In this document: in pieces, positions 50,382 through 62,909 of the stretch | How positions within the stretch are numbered: position 1 is the first letter of the stretch | How the letters are laid out: the number at the start of each line of letters is the position of its first letter | From: Plasmodium brasilianum | Taxonomy: Eukaryota; Apicomplexa; Aconoidasida; Haemosporida; Plasmodiidae | Assembly (NCBI RefSeq): GCF_023973825.1 | Contig: NC_090127.1 | Coordinates: 3,027,501 to 3,091,500, forward strand | Direction of reading: 5' to 3' | Length of the DNA: 64,000 bases | Translations under genes and position numbers: made by a program | Notes under the pieces: generated by a model | The model's input: only the letters and a program-made list of their open reading frames with translations | Databases searched by the model: none | What the model was told of the DNA's origin: nothing

Positions 50382-52143
50382 AGTGGGGGCCTTTCGTGTG
50401 CATACGGAGGAAGGGCCTGGGTGTCCGGCGGAGGCAACTGTACCAACAGTAAAGCAGTGAAGATCGGAAGCAGTAATTACAAGAAGCAGAAGCAAAAGCA
50501 GCGATAATGAGAAGCTGTCAGCCTATGTATCGTGCAGTCTGTATTAGTATTGCGTATATGTATATAAGTACTAAGCATATGTAATAGGTATATACATCAA
50601 AATATGTACGAAACTTTAAAGGCATTTAAGTTTTGCATACAGGTATAAACACATGTACATATATGTATACATGTATACATACATATGTATATGGTAAAAA
50701 TAAAATAATGTATTAATAGGGGGGGGGGGGGAAAAAATTTTTAAGGAGAACAAAAGTTAAAGAAATAAAAATATATATAGCATATATATCGTATAATGTT
50801 TACAGTCAGAATTTTTATATTTTATTTTTTATTTTATTTTTTTTTGATAATTCGTAAAATTCCCCTTTTTTTTTTTTTTTTTTTTTTTTTTTCTTACTTT
50901 TTTTGCACTATATTTCTTTCTATTTCAATTTTTCATTTATTTGCACCATTTTATTATTACCTTTCTGTTTATCTAATTTATTTTTCTTATGATTATAGTG
51001 TTTTACATGTTTTCATCAAGTATTAAGTATTACAGTATAACTGTAAATATGCATTAATTACACATATATGCATTCCATTTTGCTAATTATTAATCCAACT
51101 CCTTGTTACTCGAATCGACAAAACGTTATCGTACGTTACTCTTGAGTCTACTCATTTTTACGTATACATGTATATATGTGTATATGGATATATGAATATA
51201 TGTACATAATCAAGTATATATATATTTTTTTTTTTATATAGGCATGTAGCAAACGCATGCTTATAATATTTTCAAAACATGTGTACCCTACTTTCTTTTC
51301 CACTAAAAGTTGTACAAGTTGAAATTATTATTATGAACTGTTTAGAATAATATTAGTTTTAATTTTTTAAAATTTTGCATTTCGTAACTTCAGGCCTTTA
51401 TTTTTGTTCATTTTGTGTATCCTTTTTCTTCACGAGTTACTATAATTTTTTATTCTTTTTCTCCTCCATTTTTTTTTTTTTAATTTTTATATTATGCAAG
51501 CAGCATTACACAAATGAGAGTTACAGAGAATTTTTAGACTTGGCAAGTTTAAATGCGCAAATGTGTATTTGCATGTATGTGTATTTCTTCGTATGTGTAT
51601 GTTTGTATATTGCGAACAGCTCTTTGTGTATATGAAATTTAAAAAAAAAAAAAAAAAAGTAAAAGGCAGAATAACTTAACTGTTAATAAAAATGTGGGCT
51701 CTTTTTAAATAAGTAAAATGTGCAACTTAAAAAAAAAAAAAAAAAAAAAAAAAAACTAAAGGAACAACTAAAGGAACAACTAAAGAAACAACTGAAGAAA
51801 CAACTAAAGGAACAACTAAAGGAACAACTAAAGAAACAACTTAAGGAACAACTAAAGAAACAACTTAAGGAACAACTAACGAGGTTAATTATATTATTAA
51901 ACACCTTGCACACTAAACAAATCGTTGATACATGTTGAAGAGATAAACCACAGTATATGATTAATTCTGAAACAAGTAAAACAAATGCTACAATAAAGGG
52001 CAGAAAATACATTGCATATAAATGTGTGTATATATGTGAGTATATTTTTGTAAGTATATTTTTGTGTAAGCATGTATGGGTACCTTTATATTTGAACATA
52101 CTATTGCCGGATTGAGAAGAAGGCCCTTTTTAGAAAAGCAATT
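50382..52143. other. Intergenic region
   Basis: Divergent side of RPT6. It contains (TATA) motifs, an 11-base G run at 50719-50730, poly-T at 50870-50891, two coding-like scraps (MCTLLSFPLKVVQVEI at about 51282, and QHYTNESYREFLDLASLNAQM following an acceptor-like ATGCAAG at about 51498) that I could not join, and an AACTAAAGGAAC array at 51757-51880. Confidence 0.5.
51757..51880 (+). repeat. 12-bp tandem repeat
   Basis: Ten copies of AACTAAAGGAAC / AACTAAAGAAAC preceded by a 25-base A run. Open in several frames; judged non-coding. Confidence 0.85.
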
Positions 52144-54251
52144 TTAAATGCACAAATGTGGTATTAATGTGGACTTGTATGAAAATATAATTTGGTGAGT
52201 AAAAATATTTGAAGAGGAAAAAAACAAAAAAGACATTTTACTAAAAAACTGGTGTAAAGCAATTCAAGTATGTTTAAATATAAATTTTTTCCTCTTTTTT
52301 TTTTTTTTGCACAAAATGGCTTTTTCTTTGTCCCCTTTTTTTTTTTTTTTTCTTCATGTTCATTTTACCTGCACAGGACAGAAATTGTGTATGGGCCTAT
52401 AATTTGTCTATTAAAATAAATTGAGGTATTATGGGAATACGTGTTCGAATTGTTAATTATGTTTTGTATATCCTCGTAGATGAGACTAACATATTTACTG
52501 TTTCCTTCTAACGATTCTTTCATTATTGTATTTAAATCAACATTCTCCAAAATGGTTAATAGAAAAAATATTTTTTTAATATATTTTAATTTAACAAAAT
52601 AAAATGAATCGTTCAGGATGTTCCCATTTTTGTTGTTTTCTTTTGCATGAACAGTTAAGATATCACTGAACTTTCTTCTTATAGCATTATTTAAATATAA
52701 ATAAGAATATAAATCTAAAATAAAATTTAAATAGGTATACAAAAAAATTAAAAGCTGAGATTTGTGTAGAGGGATAATAAATTTTTCATCTTTTGTAATT
52801 GTCAATCTGTTATGATAAAAGAGATTAAAAAAATAAAGTAATTGATATATATTATTTAAGGTCAAAAAAAAATGACGAACAAATAGTATGTTGTGTTCCT
52901 TTTTATAAGGTAAAGTTAAAATATTGTAGAAATAACCGATAAATGAATAAATTAAATTTGAAATAGTCCGATTGATGTTGCTTAAGGTATATGAAAAATT
53001 GGGTTGGTCGTCTGTATCGTATTTATAGAGTTTTCCTTGCCTATGATGATAATTTTTAAAAAAACAATTTTTTTTTAAAAAGAGTATATGCTTATTTAAA
53101 AATAAAAATTGTAACATAAGAAATTTACTAAAACTGAAATAATATGGGAATACGGCATGTACTTTTTTGACATATGCTAAAAAAAACATAGGTAATATTT
53201 CAATTAAAGATTTTTTATTTTTTGTATATAATATATATTTCTCATCCAAGTTATATAATAAATATAAGTTTAGATACTTTTTCACTTTTTTCATAAAAAG
53301 AACAGCAAAAAGTTCATTTTTAATATCACCATCATTCCAAAATTTTGATAAATTATAAAAAATAATGGATAACTGCAATAAATCAAATGCTGTTATTCTT
53401 TTCAAAATTTCTTCTTCAATATATTTCAATAAATTTTTATTTGTAAATTGAAATGTATAAAAAGCATCCACAATTAAACACAAATCAATGTTATTAAATG
53501 ACGGTAGCATCTGTTTCGTTTTTTGATAAAAAAATGTATTTAAAAAAAAATCATTGTTACACTGAATTTTCACTTTTGCCAATGTATTAAATAATATGCC
53601 GAATGACCTAGGAGATAGTAATTCGAAAGTTTTATAATCTATATCATTATCTGGTAAGGTGAGTACGCGCCTGTTATGGTAGCATTTATTATAATCACAA
53701 AATGAACAATCCATGGAAATGTTTCTTCTCCTGTTCTCTGCTATTATATTATTTATATTTCCCTCTTCATATTTGACCTCATTTTTGATAAAAAAATATT
53801 TCAATAAAGGAACAAAATTTATATTTTTTTTCTTTGAAGATAATACTTGTAAAATGCTAACCCAATTATTTAAGTCATCTTGCACATGCAATTTTCTTTT
53901 TCGTAAATTATCAACAATGTAATTATTTATTTCTTTTAAAATGTAATTACATTTGTCATTTTTTTTATATGTATGAATAATGTTCGGTAAAAGTGGTAGA
54001 TCTAATTTCCTTTGTTTTAGCAGAGGTCCTATAACATATTTGTACAAGTAGTCCAGATGAAAATATTTCAGATGAACAATTTTTGTGTACAGAATAATAT
54101 TTTTCAATAACTCATTTTTACTTACAATTTTTGAGTACAAGCTAAAATTTAGTATAACCTTTTCCAAATTGTTTTTAATTATGTATTTGTTCATGTTTTT
54201 TTTTTCTGCCAATTTGCCATTAATAATTAGGCTAATTATCTGTTTATTCAT
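52144..54251 (-). CDS. Helical-repeat protein, probable organellar (heptatricopeptide-like) factor
   Basis: Exon 1 (54251-52369) encodes 627 residues starting MNKQIISLIINGKLAEKKN. A CAG|GTAAAA donor, a 128-bp intron (52368-52241) and a TTTTTTAG acceptor join exon 2 (52240-52144) in phase, adding 31 residues (SKMSFLFFSSSNIF ... LIPHLCI). Without splicing the protein ends one residue after the donor. The middle part shows degenerate helix-turn-helix repeats, for example SPRSFGILFNTLAKVKI, FNNIDLCLIVDAFYTFQFTN and ITAFDLLQLSIIFYNLSKF. These resemble the 37-residue heptatricopeptide repeats of apicomplexan RAP/HPR proteins that bind mitochondrial rRNA fragments. No RAP domain is visible at the C-terminus. 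Organellar RNA binding is therefore inference. Lys/Asn/Phe-rich composition is typical for the genus. Confidence 0.72.
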
Positions 54252-54634
54252 TGTACAACTTAATTCGTATGTATATACATATTATGAGGTAGGGTTGGGG
54301 GCACACGAATGCGTGTAGGCGTATGTATTTTTACACATAATAGTATACACCTCGGAGCATATACATGGATGTATGTGGGTGTATTTATATATGGATAACT
54401 TCACATGCATTTATTGTTCTCTTCCATTACGATTAGTGTCTAGTCCTTACGCAGAATAGAATATGCTACACAAAGTTTTTCCTTAAAATGACTATTATAA
54501 TTTATGTGAACTTTCATTTTTTATTTTTTATTTTTTTTTCCTATTCCTCTCTCCTTTTCGCGTATCTCCGTTTTTTGCCCAGTTGCTTTATTTTCAATTC
54601 TTTTATTTGTTTGTTTTTTGCTCGTTCGTTGTTA

Positions 54635-54840
54635 CTCGTTTGTTTACTCGTTTGTTTAATCGTTTGTTTAACCGTTTGTTTACTCGTTTGTTTACTCGTT
54701 TGTTTACTCGTTTGTTTAACCGTTTGTTTACTCGTTTGTTTACTCGTTTGTTTACTCGTTTGTTTACTCGTTTGTTTACTCGTTTGTTTACTCGTTTGTT
54801 TACTCGTTTGTTTACTCGTTTGTTTACTCGTTTGTTTAAT
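54635..54840 (+). repeat. 12-bp tandem repeat, 16-17 copies
   Basis: TTTGTTTACTCG repeated, with AACCG and AATCG variants. It lies in the shared upstream region of divergent genes and yields long false frames (LFTRLF, SKQT repeats). Confidence 0.92.
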
Positions 54841-55137
54841 CGTTCGCTGTTTACTCGTTCGTTGTTTACACATTTATTATTTATTTGTTTATTTTTCGAC
54901 GACGTATGTTTTTATGTTAAAGGGGTAACCATAATTAAGCAAACCGGATAAAAATGAACGCATGAAAAAGTCCGCACATCATTTACTTATTTTCTTATGT
55001 TTTAATTCTATTCATAGGTTTTTCTTAATAAAAAGATATTTCATAAAGGAGTCAAAACGTGCAGGGGAAAAAACACAAGTACATGGACGCATACAGATAC
55101 ATATTCATAAATAAATACATACATATATACATATATG

Positions 55138-55168
<31 letters not shown>

Positions 55169-56309
55169 ACCAATACATGTGTAGCATGTAGCAACTATTA
55201 ATCGTATACCTCAAGTAACTAAATGTCCTCTTTTAAGGAAAAGCGTAATTTAATATTAAGTCATTAAAAACAAATGCTTATAGAGAAATAGCTAAAAAAC
55301 GACTTGATATAAAAAAAAAAAAAAAAAAAAAAATAATGTAAAAGGTTAGCAATATTAGCCAATACAGCAAATTTTAATAACGTGCAGCTGCCAACGAAAG
55401 GACGGTTCACAGTACACGTTGATAGTGATCTATCGTGCTTTGATGACAAAATAAGCCTTCTTACTGTTTTTATATTTATTATTTTTTATATTCTATTTTT
55501 TGTTTATTACAATATTATTTATTATCTTTTATTTTCTATTTTTTAATTTATTTTATTTTGTTAAACTGAAATTACAAGAATATAGATATTAAATTAAATT
55601 TTTTCCTAAGTAATAATTAACGTATCTGTAATTTGGGGAATACTATTCTCACTAAATATTTAAGTAATATTGTATAAATTTCTGTTCATAAAATTTTTAA
55701 GAAAAAACAGTCACCTGCCTTTTATGTGTTTCGTGGTAATTATACGAGTTCCGCTTTAACCTTAAGAAGATGGCAGTTTGTCATTTGCATTTTTATATGT
55801 ACGCATAATACGTAAATAAATGCATCATACAAACCTACATAAATATTTAATATATAAATGTATTACTACAGTAGCAAAAAGCAATGGCCAGAATTCTTCT
55901 TTTCCAATAAATTTCTCTATATCGGTTCCTTTGAGTGAAGAGATTTTTTTTTCTTTTTTTTTTTAATAAGACTCACATAAATGCATTTAAAAAAAAAAGG
56001 TATCAACTGAAGAGTATGTTAACATGTTTGTTATTTTATTTTATTTTATTTTATTTTCCTTTATATGATTTCTTTTTATTTTATTTATAATTTTTTTTTT
56101 TTTTTTAAACCTTTACGTTTTAAATATTATTTTTTAAAAAAAAGAACATTTTTCAGTTTGAAATAATATTTATTATTCCTGTGTTCATACTTTTGAGAGC
56201 GAGAGTAGATTATTCCTTTTTTATTACATTATTTCATTTTTTCCTCGAGCTTTTTTTTTTTTTTTTTTTTTAATAATATTAAATATAGGCACTGTATATA
56301 ACCTTAAAC

Positions 56310-56455
56310 AAACGTACATATATACGTTAAACGATTGTACATATATACGTTAAACGAATGTACATATATACGTTAAACGATTGTACATATATACGTTAAA
56401 CGAATGTACATATATACGTTAAACGAATGTACATATATACGTTAAACAAAAGTAC
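56310..56455 (+). repeat. 23-bp tandem repeat upstream of the TAN1-like gene
   Basis: Six copies of GTACATATATACGTTAAACG with ATT or AAT spacers, 240-390 bp before the start codon at 56697. Confidence 0.9.
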
Positions 56456-56696
56456 GTACGTACTTTAAGCTGAACAAATGCATATATGTTAAACGTATTT
56501 GCGTAAATGTATTAAATTGACTTAATAGGTAACCACTGTTTACCCCTTATTCACAGGACGCCAGTCAAGTTATATACGTACTTATACATAGATAGATAGA
56601 GATATATAAGCCTATTAAAACTGTTTAAAAGATTTATTTTTAAAAATAAGAATCCTACACAAATTTTTGGTATTCTCAATTTTATGTCAAGTGACC

Positions 56697-58433
56697 ATGG
56701 AATATAGAAAAACGAAGAGAACAAACCAGTACATCTATGAGGGGAGCAGACACACTGCTAAGGTATGACTTTATTGCTACTGCATGTTGACAGTTACTGT
56801 TCATATGTTAATAATATATGTTTATATATATTTATTCACACGCATATGTTTGTGTAACGGCTGATCAGTTAAAAGCAGCGTGAAATAGTGCTTGCAATTG
56901 ATGTCAAGTTTTTTTTTTTTTTTTTTTTTTTTGATATTTGTGTTAATATATTATAACATCAGCAATTTATTTTTTTTTCTTCTCACATATAAAGCTATAA
57001 ATGTATACATATATTTACATACATGATCATGTAAAGATTTATTTGTGCATACAAACTTCCATGAATAAACATGTTCACGCGCGTTACATGTACCGTTCAC
57101 CTTTGCAGCGACAAAAAATAAATGTCAACACCCAGTGCAAAGGAATTTTGATATCCCCAGTGAGTTATAAAAAGATGAACATTGGTATAAAAGAATTTTT
57201 GCATTTTTTAAAATTAAATTTTCCAAATAATTTTGATAGAGCAGATATAAAAATTAACGATGACAAGAATGTGGAAATAGAAGATGTTGATAGGAAAAAT
57301 AGCTTTGTAGAAAAACAATTAAAAAATGATATTGATAAAGAAAACAGTGAATATAATAGATTTATTCCCCTTCGAAATATTATAAAAAATTATACTTTTA
57401 TTAAATTTAATTATGTGAATGATAAAACTCCATCTGAAATTGTTAATGACATATTTTTCTTAGCGAATGATAAAAAAGAAAAATATATATTAAGAAATAT
57501 ATGTAAAATTATTCCTCTAGATTGTATATGTAAGCCGCATATATCACCTTTTATTAAAGCTGTTCTTCCTTTGATTCGGAAAAACTTTTCTAATGGAATG
57601 TGTGTACAGGAACATTTTACCGTTAATCATTTGATGAAAATTCTGAACTTGTCAGGCGAAAAGGTTGAAGCAGGAGAGGGGGAAAAGGATGAGGGGGTAA
57701 AGGAAAGAGAGGGAGATAAGAAAGAAGAGAAGGAAAAAGAAATAGATGGGGAAAAGGAACTAGATGAGGGAAAAGAAGTACAGGGGGATGAGAAAAGAGA
57801 AGGATCTAGCGAAGAAGGAAAAAAGAGAAAGGTAGAACTTGACATAAACAACAAGGAAAATGCTGAGAAAGATGAGATAGGCATAAATGGAAAAGTAAGA
57901 AGCGATAAAGTAAGCATTAGTAAACAAAACAAGGAAAACCTAAGTGGAAAAGAGGGAAAAGATGGAGATGAGGACTGTAGTACGAACGAGAATGGAGTAG
58001 GTGTAATTACTAATGAGGAAAAGAAGGATTCTGAAAAGAAAGTCACTTGGGCACTTATATATAAATGTTCTAATACTAAAACACTATTAAAAAGGGATGT
58101 TCTAACAGTGTTAGACAATTGTATAGGAAATAATTATAATGTCAATTTGAGTAGCCCCGATTTGGCTGTTATAGTATACGTTACGGAGGTTTGAATTATG
58201 TACATACGTGCATGCGTGTGTACATACGTACATATGTACATGACTTGCATACGCTAATATTTTTACACATGCATGAATACTTATGCGTGTAAGCGCGTTC
58301 TTCACTGCCGCGATTGTGTGTGTTAGTATTACATTTTAATAAACTCAAAATGGATACAACTTTGTTTTCGTTTTCGTTTATATTTTTGCTTATATTTTTG
58401 TTTATATTTTTGTTTATATTTTTGTTTATATTT

Positions 58434-58531
<98 letters not shown>

Positions 58532-58624
58532 CCTTTTCTGCAGATAATGTGTGGTATAAGTATAATGAAGAATTACGACAAAACAAGGAAATTTAACATC
58601 GCATCCTTTAATGAGGATTCGTAG
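56697..58624 (+). CDS. THUMP-domain protein, TAN1/THUMPD1 (tRNA ac4C12 cofactor)
   Basis: Adaptor that presents tRNA to the Kre33/NAT10 acetyltransferase for N4-acetylation of C12. Three exons: 56697-56762 (MEYRKTKRTNQYIYEGSRHTAK), 57109-58188 and 58544-58624, all phase 0, giving 408 residues. Exon 2 begins QKINVNTQCKGILISPVS. The THUMP domain follows (IPLRNIIKNYTFIKFNYVND; YILRNICKIIPLDCICK; PFIKAVLPLIRKNF), is interrupted by a 125-residue Glu/Lys-rich insert (about residues 205-330), and resumes with VTWALIYKCSNTKTLLKRDVL and VNLSSPDLAVIVYVTE. Exon 3 supplies IMCGISIMKNYDKTRKFNI, matching the family end 'KAVCCLSVVKDY...RKYNL'. Intron 2 carries a 96-base poly-T run. The donor GAG|GTTTGA is unusual but gives the only family-consistent join. 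Confidence 0.88.
58436..58531 (+). repeat. 96-base poly-T run inside an intron
   Basis: Uninterrupted T run ending 12 bases before the exon 3 acceptor (CCTTTTCTGCAG) of the TAN1-like gene, so it forms an extreme polypyrimidine tract. Confidence 0.95.
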
Positions 58625-59551
58625 AATTAACATAGTAAATGTGTGCTTATAGTAATGGATTTATATGCATATAAATGTGTGTATGAGTAGCATTTATGCG
58701 TATGCCATTGACTGGGATGCCTTTGTATATAGACGGTTAACGTATGTATAAATATATATATATACATATATATACACATATGTACACATATACATATTAC
58801 ATATAGAGGAAGTATAAGTATAAAAGGAATACTGCAAATTAAATATATACAAAAACTTTATAAAATCATAATTAGAATTTTATATATATTCATATATATA
58901 TATATATATATATATTCTTTACCTGAATATACAATTTGTTAAAAGCTCATCCTTTTTTCATATTATCATGAAATTTTGAACAGTTATTATACTGTAAAAA
59001 TATGAGTTCCTCCACTTATATTTGAACTATTTTCGTTGCGTTTTATTTTTTTAAATCAAAGTTTGTAATATTTAATTTATTTCGTATACACATATATTGA
59101 TAATGTACAGTCAATATAGAAATATAAGTTTTCAACATATTCTTTTAAAAATAGTAAACATTTTTAAATATATATTATTACGTAAACCCCAATAATATGC
59201 TAACGAATATATTAATGACTCTTTAATTTGCTATGTTTAAAGCATGCTTAACGAAAAAAAAAAAAAAAAAAAAAAAGAGTAAGTGTGTGTGAAATGGCAG
59301 CTATTTTGACTGCTATATTGTAAGAATACATATATGTGCAATTAATTAAAATATTTCCCACAATATTTCTTACAATATTTCCTACAATATTTCTTACAAT
59401 ATTTCCTACAATATTTCTTACAATATTTCCTACAACATTTCTTACAATATTTCCTACAATATTCCCTGCAATATTTCCTACAACATTGTTTATGATTATT
59501 TGTAAAAAGAGAAAGGAGGACAAGGGAAGAAAAGAAAGGGATAAACCCATA
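58625..59551. other. Intergenic region
   Basis: AT-rich spacer with (TATA) runs at 58755-58775 and 58880-58915 and poly-A at 59252-59275. A 12/24-bp array of ACAATATTTCCT / ACAATATTTCTT occupies 59355-59490, just upstream of the next gene. The array is open in the same frame as that gene but is judged 5' flank. Confidence 0.65.
59355..59490 (+). repeat. 24-bp tandem repeat
   Basis: Alternating ACAATATTTCCT and ACAATATTTCTT units, about eleven 12-bp copies, with an occasional ACAACATT variant. Confidence 0.9.
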
Positions 59552-60232
59552 ATGAATATAGAAGCTGAACTTTTAAAAGTACTGCAGAAGTTAAAAAGAA
59601 AAAAAATAAGGCCTGCTCATGAAAAAGAAAAAATTTTTGATTCTAATATCATAGAGCAATATGATGACAGTGTTTCTGATGACGTATGCTCAATTAAGGA
59701 TGTAATAAGCTGTGCAAATGGAGCAGAAAAGGAATATGACGACGATATTGATGATGATGATAAGATGAGAAAATACAAAGATGTTTATAATAATTTTGAA
59801 AATAATGTAAATTACTACTTGAATGAAAATATTGAACGAATAATATACTCCTCTGTTAGTAGTAAAAATGATAAATCCTTTTTTACCGAAACGGATGAAG
59901 AAACGTGCATTAAACCGTTAGACATTATATATCATCAATTAAGATATGGTAATTTACAGGGTGAAAAATTAAGGCGTTATGAAAACAGCATGAGATATTT
60001 TAAACCATTATTTCTCGATGAGGACGATGAGTAAACAAAATTCCAGTGGGCATATGTTTGCATGCGTGTACATGTGCATGTGTTTACATGTGTGTTTGCA
60101 TAATACTTCCGAAGTACAATTTATTAACCTTCATGTATGATCAGTTTTTCAGATTCTTCCATAAGTTCGAATGATAAGCAAAAAAATGGAAGATCGTGTT
60201 TAAAGGACATAACTAAAAGAGAGAAGCGATAG
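59552..60232 (+). CDS. Small acidic two-exon protein of unknown function
   Basis: Exon 1 (59552-60030) starts MNIEAELLKVLQKLKRKKIRP and includes an acidic central stretch (EKEYDDDIDDDDKMRKY) and a conserved-looking C-terminal part (ETCIKPLDIIYHQLRYGNLQGEKLRRYENSMRYFKPLFLDEDD). A GTAAAC donor at 60031 interrupts the last codons. An acceptor TGATCAG at 60144 opens exon 2 (60145-60232) in phase (GA + T), reading FSDSSISSNDKQKNGRS ... TKREKR before TAG. The spliced product is 188 residues; unspliced it ends at 60034 with 160. An alternative acceptor eight bases on (TTTTTCAG) would give a much shorter tail. No domain recognised. Confidence 0.6.
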
Positions 60233-60595
60233 GAAAACATGCACGTACGTCCACATGTACTTATGCGTAAACGTATGCATGTATGCATTTAAACATATCA
60301 TTTATATACAAGAAAAAGATGGCGATCAAGTAAGATTATATTTTTATTTTACAATTAAATATTTAAGCCATGTTTGTAAATAAAAAATTATGTTGTATTT
60401 AATTTATTTTTAATTATGTTATTTATCTCTTTTCTTATATTTTACACACCGACATTCACACTTTTATAGCTAGCTGGGCTCTTTTTCCGTAAATGGTAAT
60501 ATCTGAAGTGTTAAGAGTCGAAGTTACTCATTTCTCTTTTCTTCAAAATGATCTCATCAGTTGTTAAGCTTTGGAGAAACTTAATCGTATAGGTA

Positions 60596-60628
<33 letters not shown>

Positions 60629-62170
60629 GCATTTCTGTCCCATTTTGTCATTTCGCACTCTTGTACATCATTCAGATTTTCCTGAACTAGCTGACATGTG
60701 CATATTTTTTTTTTTTTTTTTTTTTAATTCTTAATTGTTCATGTAAGTTTTTGCTTAAATTATATGTACATAAACGGTAGTATGCGTATATATGTGTACA
60801 TATATGTACATATATAACATCCAAAGATAACGTTACGGTTTCTAGACGCCCTAGAAGAGATCACTTATCTATATTAATGACAAATCAGAAAATATTTGTG
60901 TAGTTTCTTGTAATTATGAAGAAGCTATTTAATAAACATTAACGGCTGTTTCAATAAAAGACTCGTTCCATTATAGTATTTTATAACCCTCAAAAAGAAT
61001 TGACAACTTTTGCACAAACATCAAGTGAAAATTTGTTTTATGAATACATGTGTTAGTATAACATTTTTGTAGTTATAAATTTGTATGCAAAAAAAAAAAA
61101 AAAAAAAGAAGAAGAAGAAATTAAAAAAGGATATACTTCGAATAATAATCCTCAAGAAACGAAATTTATTCTGCTGTCGAGAAGTAATTTGTTCATGTGG
61201 AAAGAAGGTTAGAGGCTTCAAAATTTAGTCCCCAGAAAAGTGTACATTAATTTTCATACGTCCATGTATGAGCAAATGCACGTATATGTTTGTATGTATG
61301 TAAGTACGTATGTAAGTATGTATGTATATATGTAAATGATTTAACAAAAGCGTATCATTATTCCCCTGAGGACAGAATTTTATATTATAAAAGGTAAAAC
61401 AAACAAAAAAAAAAAATCGTTACGAATAAAAGACAAATATAGTGTTTTCCTTTTTGCAAAAGAAAATACCATTTGTAGTACATATAAAACAAAAGAATAG
61501 GAGGGGAAAGGCAAACATCGCAAAACTTCTTTACATATAAAAAATTAAAAGCTTTGAGTTGAATATCTTAAATTTACAATTTTTTTTTCTTTTTTTTTTT
61601 CATTTTTCTTATTTTTTTTTTTTTCTTTTCCTTTTCTTTTCCCTTCTTTTTGTTTTTCTTTTCCTTTTCTTTTCCCTTTTTTTTCCTTTTTATGTTTAAG
61701 GTTTTAAAACTTTAAAAAAAAAGGGGTTACGTTATTTGACAGAAAACTTTAATAATAGCACAAATGTTTTATATGGTTTGTACGTTTTCATTTTTCTTCA
61801 TTTCGTAAATATATTATGCATGAAACGATATACCAAATATTTTATAGATATGCATCCTTATTATTTTACTTCATCCTTAGTGAATTTAGATACATTTTAT
61901 TAAAATTTTAGTAAAATTAAATTTTGACTGAAGTCTTTATTTTTTTTTTTTTTTTCCCTTCTATATAGCCATTTTTTTTTTGTCTTCTACAATTTGTTCC
62001 AATATATACAAATTTTTATATTTTGTTTATGAGTTTTCATTTATAACAACGTGTTACCAATTTACATATTTGCGTTATATAAAAACTGCAATATTCTTAT
62101 GATAAATTTACGGTAAAAATTGCTCTGTACGTATGTTAATTCACTTCACACTTCATTATGCAGTATGTAT

Positions 62171-62242
<72 letters not shown>

Positions 62243-62557
62243 ATATTATGTAAGTATAAACATTACATTGAATATTTTTTCATTTTTTTTTTCCTTAGTT
62301 TGTATAATTTTAATTTTCATTTTTTTCTTCATTTTGCAGAATTTTAATATTTAAAAAATTTTTTTTTTTTGTAATTTGTTTTCAATCGTTCAACTGTAGA
62401 AAATTTTGACTAAAAGAATACAAAATAAATGCAGAGGTTAAATTTGTTATAACGCCTTTTATTTTTTTTATGTAATAATTTATGCACGTCGTTAATTTGT
62501 TCGTTCATTAGTTCGTTCTCCTATCCATCCGTTTATTTGTTCATATATTGTATATAC

Positions 62558-62620
<63 letters not shown>

Positions 62621-62909
62621 TATATATACTGTTTAATTTACGTTTGATATATTAAGGGAAGGCTATATTTTTATAGTCCCACAACATATATATATTTATA
62701 TATGCATATATATGTATTGCATGTAAGGACTTTTATATATATATGTACGCATGTATATATGTACTTATGTGCTTATGTACGTAGATATCCTTGAAATACT
62801 TCCGTACGCACTACAAAGCTTGAAAACGTATACACAACATACCCACTAACATTTTTTGCAATCATTTAAATTTTTTTGAAAACATATGAATATAAAATAA
62901 TATGAAAGT
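60233..62909. other. Intergenic region
   Basis: AT-rich spacer with a (TATA) run at 60598-60623, poly-T at 60704-60725, a CTTTTCCTTTTCTTTTCCC array at about 61600-61695, and long (TA)n at 62170-62245 and 62560-62620. At 61086-61224 there is a + frame (MQKKKK then LKKDILRIIILKKRN and CCREVICSCGKKVRG, 46 codons) and an overlapping alternative (YTSNNNPQETKFILLS); neither is convincing alone. The last 300 bp are the likely promoter and 5' UTR of the final gene. Confidence 0.55.
62560..62620 (+). repeat. (TA)n microsatellite
   Basis: About 60 bp of TA dinucleotides with one AATAT break. Confidence 0.9.

Larger units (their letters stand above)
54252..56696. other. Intergenic region
   Basis: A 12-bp ACTCGTTTGTTT array (54635-54840), (TATA) run at 55140-55167, a GC-richer island at 55340-55455 open on both strands (+ frame NVQLPTKGRFTVHVDSD followed by a hydrophobic stretch), long T-rich tracts 55470-56280, and a 23-bp repeat at 56310-56455. 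No gene model could be completed. Confidence 0.5.

Noticed and set aside
50382..50495. 38-residue N-terminal extension of RPT6
   Set aside because: The ATG at 50381 gives the family-like start ([11 protein letters not shown]); the extension translates 5' UTR.
54488..54951. Repeated LFTRLF (+) and SKQTSKQT (-) frames
   Set aside because: 12-bp tandem repeat open in several frames on both strands.
57001..57108. N-terminal extension of the TAN1-like protein from 57001
   Set aside because: It lies in intron 1; the family-like start is at 56697 with a clean phase-0 join to 57109.
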